Assembly (NCBI RefSeq): GCF_019320115.1
Contig: NC_089589.1
Coordinates: 25,191,685 to 25,255,684 of the forward strand
DNA: 64,000 bases
Reading direction: 5' to 3'
Source: Miscanthus floridulus
Lineage: Eukaryota > Streptophyta > Magnoliopsida > Poales > Poaceae
Positions within the stretch are counted from its first letter, which is position 1. Each line of letters opens with the position of its first letter. Below, in pieces: positions 57,655 through 64,000 of the stretch. The position numbers and the translations under genes are program-made. The notes beneath the pieces were generated by a model, which worked only from the letters and a program-made list of their open reading frames with translations, made no database searches and was not told the DNA's origin.

Positions 57655-57970
57655 TAATATTTATACTCGAAACCTAAATATGAATCCTACTCAAACACGA
57701 CTCATTACAATTCTTGGAATAAAAGAAAACTTCCTAACTTAACAATAACTTGGACCCTAATTTTCCTTATTTGTAGAGTCCGACACATCTTTCTAGCATC
57801 ATTCAAGCATAGCCCATTGACACCGTCTGTTGAAATCATCTATAAAATACCTGATTCTGACATCACGTCTAAATCAGCTGATACCGATTCACATCTAATC
57901 GATTCCTTAATGACACAATCCTGGAGGCTTCGAGTTCCCAAGTTCTTCTTCCCAAATTTTGGTGTAAACA
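57655..57970 (-). repeat. 5' LTR fragment of the gypsy element
   Basis: Aligns with 43667-43983 with a few dozen differences. Only the first 316 bases of the LTR (in element orientation) remain before the deletion junction. Confidence 0.8.
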
Positions 57971-57975
57971 CCGAC

Positions 57976-59060
57976 CCTGGGAAGAATGGACCGCCTCATG
58001 ACCTCATTCAGAATATGGTAGATAGGAGTAAGGTCACTAGGCGTGCGTTGAGATCTATCTCTGAAGGGTGGCCTGAAGCAAGCTGACACTTGAGTTGTGC
58101 TTGGAAGTTGTCCGCCGTGAGGATGTCTCAGCCGGTCCATAGTGCCATAGCACAAACTATGTAACCTCATAGTGGACTCTGTAAGTCACAGCCTCTCTCT
58201 GATAGCTGAGGTGTAAAGTCTCTGGGGCTCTCCTCAGAAAGCGAACTATGTGAACTCATGATCCGGATGAACCCATTGTGTAGCATAAAACTCTCTGACC
58301 TAGGTCTCAACATATGATCCTAACCATCACACCAGATCAGCCAAGCCTGGCAGGTAGGTCAAGAAGGGATAGATCTGATAACCACCTGCCTTGATAATAG
58401 TTTGAAGAGGACAGACTCGGTGTGGGTGGAAGGCTGAACGAAGCATAGCTCTATAGAAGTCCTCGTGTAGTGGTGTATAGAATCCCTTTGAGGCACCAGG
58501 TGTCTCTCACGCGGGCACCATAGCTTCAAGTCAACAAACCGTAGCTCTCTAACCTTGGACACTCCAATAGGCCCCAAGTCATAGTATCACTGGTGGAGGC
58601 CCTAGTGCAGCTGTTGCTCGTGGTACCCGACCACCACATCTTCGACCCTTAGGCCTAGGTGTCACTTGAGTGTGAGCATGTGTGGACCGGTGAAGTGGTG
58701 TTGCCTGCCGCTGCTGCTTAGTCTCTGGTGTAGGCTCCTTAGCATCTGGCTACTCTATCTCTAGCTGCTGTGGCGGCTCTGTCTCTGCACTGCTCTGAAG
58801 ATGAACCAGAGCACCTCCAATGTGAAGTCCTCCACTCCTACCACCTCTCTGCTACTTCTACTGCTGATGCCATAGCTACAATCTGAGCTCCTCTGTCAAC
58901 TCTCTTACACTTCCTAGCACTCTCTGGCTGCACTACCTTCCCCTTGTCTTTTACTAATGAAGGGGGAGAATGTCTGCTACCATCGTCGTCCCCTGGACCA
59001 CACCCACATTCTTCATGTGCGGCATAGCTGACACTGACAAAGACCAACTCCCCCTAACAA
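57976..59060 (-). mobile_element. Gag-like retroelement remnant (right part of interrupted host copy)
   Basis: Minus-strand pieces such as YHILNEVMRRSILPRVG connect in sense with the remnant at 41144-42453 if the gypsy element is removed. The rest is Ser/Pro/Leu-rich with frequent stops. Confidence 0.45.
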
Positions 59061-59329
59061 CTCACTAACACTCAAGAGGCTTGGCCTCTATTCCTTACTC
59101 GCAGGCTTGGCCCCGAGTTCAACTGCCACAAACCATGACCTCAACTGCCAGACATGCTGCATGATAGATTGAGAAAGATATATATAACCAATCATACATC
59201 TAGAGGTAAGTGGCCTTAATGGAGCAAGCAATTTCAGGTAAGTATTGAACGAACAGATCGCTACCTGTGTAACTCTGACGAACAACAACCCAAGCAGAGG
59301 AAAGTCAACACAAGGGCCACACACGTCAA

Positions 59330-60906
59330 CTACAACAACAACAAAGCCTTTAAGTCCTAAACAAGTTGGGGTAGGCTAGAGTTGAAACCCAACAGAAACA
59401 GTCAAGGTTCAGGCACATGAATAGCTGTCTTCCAAGCACTCCTATCTAAGGCTAAGTCTTTGGGTATATTCCATCCTTTCAAGTCTCCTTTTATTGCCTC
59501 TACCCAAGTCAACTTCGGTCTTCCTCTGCCTCTCTTCACGTTACTATCCTGACTTAGGATTCCACTACGCACCGGTGCATCTGGAGGTCTCTGTTGCACA
59601 TGTCCAAACCATCTCAACCGGTGTTGGACAAGCTTTTCTTCAATTGGCGCTACCCCTAATCTCTCACGTATATCATCGTTCCGAACTCGATCCCTTCTTG
59701 TATGCCCGCAAATCCAACACAACATACGCATTTCCGCGACACTTAGCTGTTGAATATGTCGTCTTTTCGTAGGCCAATATTCTGCACCATACAACATAGC
59801 AGGTCTAATCGCCGTCCTATAAAACTTGCCTTTTAGCTTCTGTGGTACCCTTTTGTCACATAGGACACCAGACGCTTGCCGCCACTTCATCCACCCTGCT
59901 TTGATTCTATGGCTAACATCTTCATCAATATCCCCGTCCCTCTGTAGCATTGATCCTAAATATTGAAAGGTATCCATCCTAGGCACTACTTGACCTTCCA
60001 AACTAACATCTTCCTCCTCCCGAGTAGTAGTGCCGAAGTCACATCTCATATACTCAGTTTTAGTTCTACTAAGTCTAAAACCTTTGGACTCCAAAGTCTC
60101 CCGCCATAACTCCAGTTTCTGATTCACTCCTGTCCGGCTTTCATCAACTAGCACTACATCGTCCACAAAAAGCATACACCAAGGGATGTCCCCTTGTATG
60201 TCCCTTGTGACCTCATCCATCACTAAAGCAAACAAATAAGGGCTCAAAGCTGACCCTTGATGTAGTCCTATCCTAATCGAGAAGTCATCCGTGTCTCCAT
60301 CACTTGTTTGAACTCTAGTCACAACATTGTTGTACATGTCCTTAATGAGCCCGACGTACTTCGTTGGGACTTTATGTTTATCCAAAGCCCACCACATAAC
60401 ATTCCTTGGTATTTTATCATAAGCCTTCTCCAAGTCAATAAAAACCATGTGTAGGTCCTTCTTCTTCTCCCTATACCGCTCCATAACTTGTCTTATTAAG
60501 AAAATGGCTTCCATGGTTGACCTTCCGGGCATGAAACCAAATTGGTTCATAGAGACCCACGTTATTGCTCTCAAGCGATGCTTGATAACTCTCTCCCATA
60601 GCTTCATAGTATGGCTCATCAACTTAATTCCTTGGTAATTTGTACAACTTTGAATATCCCCTTTATTCTTGTAGATCGGTACCAATATACTTCTCCTCCA
60701 CTCATCAGGCATCTTGTTCGATCGAAAAATATGGTTGAACAACTTGGTCAACCATACTACAGCTATGTCCCCGAGGCATCTCCACACCTCGATTGAGATA
60801 CCATCCGGTCCCATCGCCTTACCTCCTTTCATCCTTTTCAACGCCTCTCTGACCTCAGATTCTTGGATTCTCCGCACAAAGCACCTATTGGTGTCATCAA
60901 AAGAGT
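59330..60906 (-). mobile_element. 5'-truncated RTE-clade LINE
   Basis: The 3' end carries TTG repeats (read as CAACAACAACAAAG at 59331-59345). The body is one open RT frame, and the sequence homologous to other copies stops at about 60906, upstream of the RT domain. The endonuclease is missing. No target duplication was found. Confidence 0.85.
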
Positions 60907-61006
60907 GAGCAAAGGTAGGCAAGGGTGAGCAAAGGTGAACTAATATCCATTGCGGCATATTGTTGAACAATTGGAAGGCATGATGAATGGAGGAGGTGCT
61001 CACCAA
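59402..61006 (-). CDS. RTE-type non-LTR reverse transcriptase, uninterrupted frame
   Basis: 534 codons without a stop; the first 35 or so (MVSTSSIHHAFQLF...) come from flanking sequence and the LINE part starts at SFDDTNR. RT motifs in order: GGKAMGPDGISIEVWR, VPIYKNKGD and the Y-x-G-I-K block, FGFMPGRST, the palm Asp in HMVFIDLEKAYD, LHQGSALSPYLFALVMDE, and the catalytic FVDD (CMLFVDDVVLV; FADD is usual in this clade). The C-terminal domain ends HVPEP. Its last 109 residues match the copy in MADS intron 1 at 106 positions. The first third of the original protein, with the apurinic endonuclease, is absent, so it cannot retrotranspose alone. No promoter is seen. Confidence 0.85.
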   Translation of the reverse strand: MVSTSSIHHAFQLFNNMPQWILVHLCSPLPTFAHSFDDTNRCFVRRIQESEVREALKRMKGGKAMGPDGISIEVWRCLGDIAVVWLTKLFNHIFRSNKMPDEWRRSILVPIYKNKGDIQSCTNYQGIKLMSHTMKLWERVIKHRLRAITWVSMNQFGFMPGRSTMEAIFLIRQVMERYREKKKDLHMVFIDLEKAYDKIPRNVMWWALDKHKVPTKYVGLIKDMYNNVVTRVQTSDGDTDDFSIRIGLHQGSALSPYLFALVMDEVTRDIQGDIPWCMLFVDDVVLVDESRTGVNQKLELWRETLESKGFRLSRTKTEYMRCDFGTTTREEEDVSLEGQVVPRMDTFQYLGSMLQRDGDIDEDVSHRIKAGWMKWRQASGVLCDKRVPQKLKGKFYRTAIRPAMLYGAEYWPTKRRHIQQLSVAEMRMLCWICGHTRRDRVRNDDIRERLGVAPIEEKLVQHRLRWFGHVQQRPPDAPVRSGILSQDSNVKRGRGRPKLTWVEAIKGDLKGWNIPKDLALDRSAWKTAIHVPEP

Positions 61007-62256
61007 GGATTGGAATGTGGATCAGCCAAGGATAATGCCAATGAGGAAGTGATGGATGTCGAGAGCCAAGGAAACAACCGATGATGGAGAGAAGTTTGGC
61101 TGGTGGTGAAATCGACGACGAGCAGGACGGTGGGTGTGGCTCAGTAGGTGCTAACGCGGAGGCAGTGTGCGCATGAGGCTAGGGCATGTCCATGGTGAGG
61201 CCAATGCGGCACATGTGGCTAGGGCGAGAATGGATCCATGGCAAGCGGCATGCAGGCGCAGATGTGACAACGCTGGTGAGGCACGGGGCACGGCGAGGGT
61301 ATAGCAACATGGGCGCATGAACACAGTGAGACCAGGGATGGATTGCGTGGTGCGGTGATGAGGTTGCTCGGTGACCGAAGTTAGTGGCGGTGACGTTAGG
61401 GTTTGGGAGGCATGGTGGCGTACGAAAAGAGGTGGAAACATTTGGCCACGATGGTTTTATGAGGAGCAACGGAGTGTGGGCCCGATGAGTTAGACAGAAT
61501 TCAAGCCAAATGGCGCAAAAATCAGACTGTCGAACTAGAACGGACAAGTTGTTAGACCTCTTGGTAGGGCAGTCCGAGGCCAAACAGAGGGCTCCAGAAA
61601 CGCAACAGCGCTTTTGAAAGCAACAGTGCAACCCTAGCCCATCGGCCTAGTCCGATGCTTGCGAAAACACTAGCGTTGGATGACATAGGAACACTGTTCC
61701 TCTGGTGCCCCTATGAGGGTCGCACTGCCAAATAATCCGATGCTCACTGTCAAATGGTCTGACGCCTGTTTAAACCTATTTTTTTTCTATTTTTCTTCAC
61801 AATGCTTTTACCAAACCAAGCCCCAACCTCAATAAAAAGCAAATAAACACTTATTGGGACTAGTATGGGTGTCCTCTCTCAAACCCTCAAGTTTTCAAAA
61901 TATTTGCCTTAGGCTGTATATATTGTTATGAAAATAGGCGATAAAAAGGGCGAGGAACATCATGTGGCCACACAAATAGGGGTCTCAACCGTTAGGAGCT
62001 TTGAATGCTCCTCCTATCGATGGATGAACATAACAGATGCTCAAATTTAACCGAAAAGAAATGACAAAGCAACACACATGCATATGTAATGCAATACTTG
62101 AATTTAAATCTAGTTGCTTGTCAAGTTTGATCCTTGATTAAGCTTCTTCTCACGCTTTTGGGCGGTTATCTTAACCAAGTTAGACAAGTCCTAAATGCAA
62201 AGAAAATTAACTAGACATGTTTTATATTACAATGCAATGCAAGGGACAACAGAAGC
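60907..62256. other. Non-coding flank, probably copia 3' region
   Basis: GC-rich sequence at 61080-61640 gives compositional open frames without a family. At 61500-61760 repeated phrases such as AGTCCGA and GGTCTGACG resemble the 3' region that follows pol in SIRE/Maximus-type copia elements. An LTR border was not found. GAGCAAAGGT is repeated at about 60907 and 60928. Confidence 0.35.
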
Positions 62257-64000
62257 TCATCTTTTAGTGAAGTTACTTAGATCAAGAACATTGAGCTCAT
62301 TCCTCAACTTACAAAACAGCACTTCATCTAATGGTTTTGTGAAGATATCCACCAATTGATCTTTCATCCTTACTCCTTCTAGTGATATATTATTTTTAGC
62401 AACATGATCTCTAAGGAAGTGATGATGGATATCAATGTGCTTGGTGCGAGAGTGTTGAACCAGGTTGTTGGCAAGTTTTACGGTGCTCTCGTTATCACAC
62501 AAAAGAGGTAGCTTTTCTAGAACTACACCATAGTCTAGAAGAGTTTGCTTCATATAAAGGATTTGTGCACAACAAGCACCCGCGGTGATGTATTCTGCCT
62601 CGGCGGTGGATAAAGCAACACTATTTTGCTTTTTGGAGGTCCAAGACACTAGTGATCTACCAAGCATGTGGCACCCTTCAGATTTGCTTTTGCTATCAAT
62701 TTTGCAACCCATGTAATCTGAATCGGAATACCCAATGAGTTGAAAACTAGCTCCTTTGGGATACCAAAGGCCAATGCTTGGGGTGTGCTTAAGGTACCTA
62801 AGGATTCTTTGAACATCAACTAAGCGAGCCTCCTTAGGATTGGCTTGGAATCTAGCACACATACACACACTAAACATGGTATCAGGCCTAGATGCAGTCA
62901 AATATAACAAGCTACCAATCGTAGAATGGTAGAGTTTGATCAACCAATTTACCTCCCTCATCTAGGTCGATGTCCATTAGATGGCATTGGTGTCTTGATT
63001 GGCTTACATTCTTCCATATTAAACCTCTTGAGAAGGTCCTTGGTATACTTTTCTTGAGAGATGAAAGTCCCTTCTCTCATTTGCTTGACTTGAAAACCAA
63101 GGGAGAAAGTAAGCTCTCCGATCATTGACATCTCGAGCTCCTTCGACATCAATTCACCAAACTCTTTGCAATAGTCTTCATTTGTTGGGCCAAATATGAT
63201 ATTGTCAACATATACTTAACAAATGAAGATCTCTCCATCAAACTTCTTGGTGAATAGTGTGGTGTCCACCTTCCCAATAGTGAAGCCCTTCTCAATGAGG
63301 AAATTCCGAAGGCACTCATACCATGTCCTTGGAGCTTGCTTTAGCCCATATAGTGCCTTGGACAACCTATAAACATAATTAGGATATCTAGGGTCTTCAA
63401 CCCAAGAGGTTGATCAATATAGACTAGTTCATTTATGAAGCTATTTAAAAATACACTTTTAACATCCATTTGACATAATTTCATATTATGATTGGATGCA
63501 TATGCAAGGAGGATACGAATGGCTTCAAGTCTTACAACCGGTGCAAAGGTCTCTCCAAATCCAAACCTTCAACTTGAGAGAACCCCTTTGCAACTAGCCT
63601 TGCCTTGTTCCTCACAACAACACCTTGATCATCTTACTTGTTGCGGAACACCCACTTTGTTCCAATGACTCTTGCATCTTGTGTTCGCTCTTCAAGTGTC
63701 CATACTTGATTCCGGGTGAAGTTGTTCAATTCTTCATGCAAGGCATTTATCCAATCCGAATCCATGTGAGCTTCTTCTACACTAGTAGGCTCAATGCAAG
63801 AGACAAAATAGTGATGTTCAATAAATGAAGCAAGTTTTTAAGAGTAGGTCATTACACCCCTTGAAGGACTCCCTATGATGAGATCTTGTGGATGTGCTTG
63901 AAGTAGAGGCGAGTTTCTTCTATCGACCACTTGGAGAGGGGGTTATGGAGCATCAACATCTTGAGCTTGTGCTACCATTTGATCATTTGAGACATGTGTA
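62257..64000 (-). mobile_element. Ty1/copia pol (RT and RNase H), SIRE/Maximus-like, cut by window end
   Basis: The minus frame 62257-62961 is a nearly complete RNase H: GYSDSDYMG, LSTAEAEYI, CDNESTVKLA, TKHIDIHHHFLRDHV and the end DIFTKPLDE. Frame 62958-63152 is the RT thumb (FSLGFQVKQMREGTFISQEKY). From 63160 to the end RT blocks appear in shifting frames, including WTLEERTQDARVIGTKW-like text near 63700. The catalytic box at about 63206-63217 reads YVDN, with an in-frame TAA two codons before it. The element continues beyond the window. Confidence 0.8.

Larger units (their letters stand above)
42459..57970 (-). mobile_element. Tat-lineage Ty3/gypsy retrotransposon, internally deleted and twice invaded
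   Basis: In minus orientation the left LTR (42459-43983) is the 3' LTR and the right fragment (57655-57970) is the start of the 5' LTR. Both begin TGTTTACACCAAAATTT. Pol runs 57540 to 48630 in the order RT, RNase H, a second archaeal-type RNase H and integrase. The two RNases H are a hallmark of the Tat/Ogre lineage, as are extra ORFs near the 3' LTR, here antisense. The 3' part of the 5' LTR, the primer site, gag, protease and the RT start are missing, joined near 57550-57655. The flanks CCAAT and CCGAC agree at three of five bases, the rest being transitions. A polypurine tract (AGGGGGCATG) abuts the 3' LTR. Confidence 0.8.

Noticed and set aside
61151..61631. 150-codon Ser/Pro/Leu-rich frame
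   Set aside because: Compositional; no domain and no homologous element part recognised.
1..64000. rRNA genes, CRISPR arrays, bacterial operons, organelle genes
   Set aside because: No such sequence signatures were seen; the content is plant nuclear and dominated by transposons.

Overview
The window reads as nuclear DNA of a grass (Poaceae; panicoid is my guess from the repeat types, not proven). The evidence is GT-AG spliced plant genes, CACTA (En/Spm) transposons whose ends are built on GCCGAGTGC, a Tat-type Ty3/gypsy element carrying a plant mobile domain gene, copia, RTE and L1 LINE relatives, and a tRNA-derived SINE. Almost every kilobase is transposon-derived. The one host gene I can reconstruct is a MIKC-type MADS-box gene of the AGL17 (ANR1/OsMADS23-like) clade on the + strand. 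It has eight exons from 18306 to 36421, and its introns are swollen by nested insertions.

Layout. 1-1740: AT-rich sequence with no recognisable gene and an L1 fragment. 1740-3405: an unusual triplet-rich array with a 723-bp higher-order repeat. 3786-8059: a decayed CACTA element (Transposase_24-like region, DUF8039-like region, Ulp1-like peptidase) ending in a recognisable right terminus. 8060-11160: copia remnants (- strand) and unassigned sequence. 11160-12750: a CACTA-related fragment and an L1 3' end. 12963-16823: two copies of a segment lying upstream of the MADS gene, with a broken unknown gene between them. 17789-18305: CT/TA microsatellite, G-box and CT-rich leader.

18306-36421: MADS gene. 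Intron 1 (2.4 kb) holds a 5'-truncated RTE LINE and a terminal-inverted-repeat element. Intron 2 (13.7 kb) holds a SINE, retroelement debris, a 9.07-kb LTR retrotransposon with two 3.5-kb LTRs and no coding interior, and a short CACTA derivative. The 3' flank carries an L1 fragment with a 14-bp target duplication. Joining the eight exons keeps the frame open for 235 codons.

38157-41143: a non-autonomous CACTA element with a duplicated, fold-back interior. 42459-57970: a Tat-lineage gypsy element on the - strand. It carries an antisense plant-mobile-domain gene with its own TATA box. It is split inside its integrase by a solo LTR of the same family as the MADS intron element, and that solo LTR is itself split by a small non-autonomous LTR element. 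59330-60906: a 5'-truncated RTE LINE with an open reverse-transcriptase frame. 62257-64000: a copia pol on the - strand, running off the window.

The observations I would follow first are the MADS gene with two unusual MADS-domain residues, tRNA-like A/B-box modules placed antisense in three CACTA-type elements, and the promoter-bearing antisense gene inside the gypsy element.
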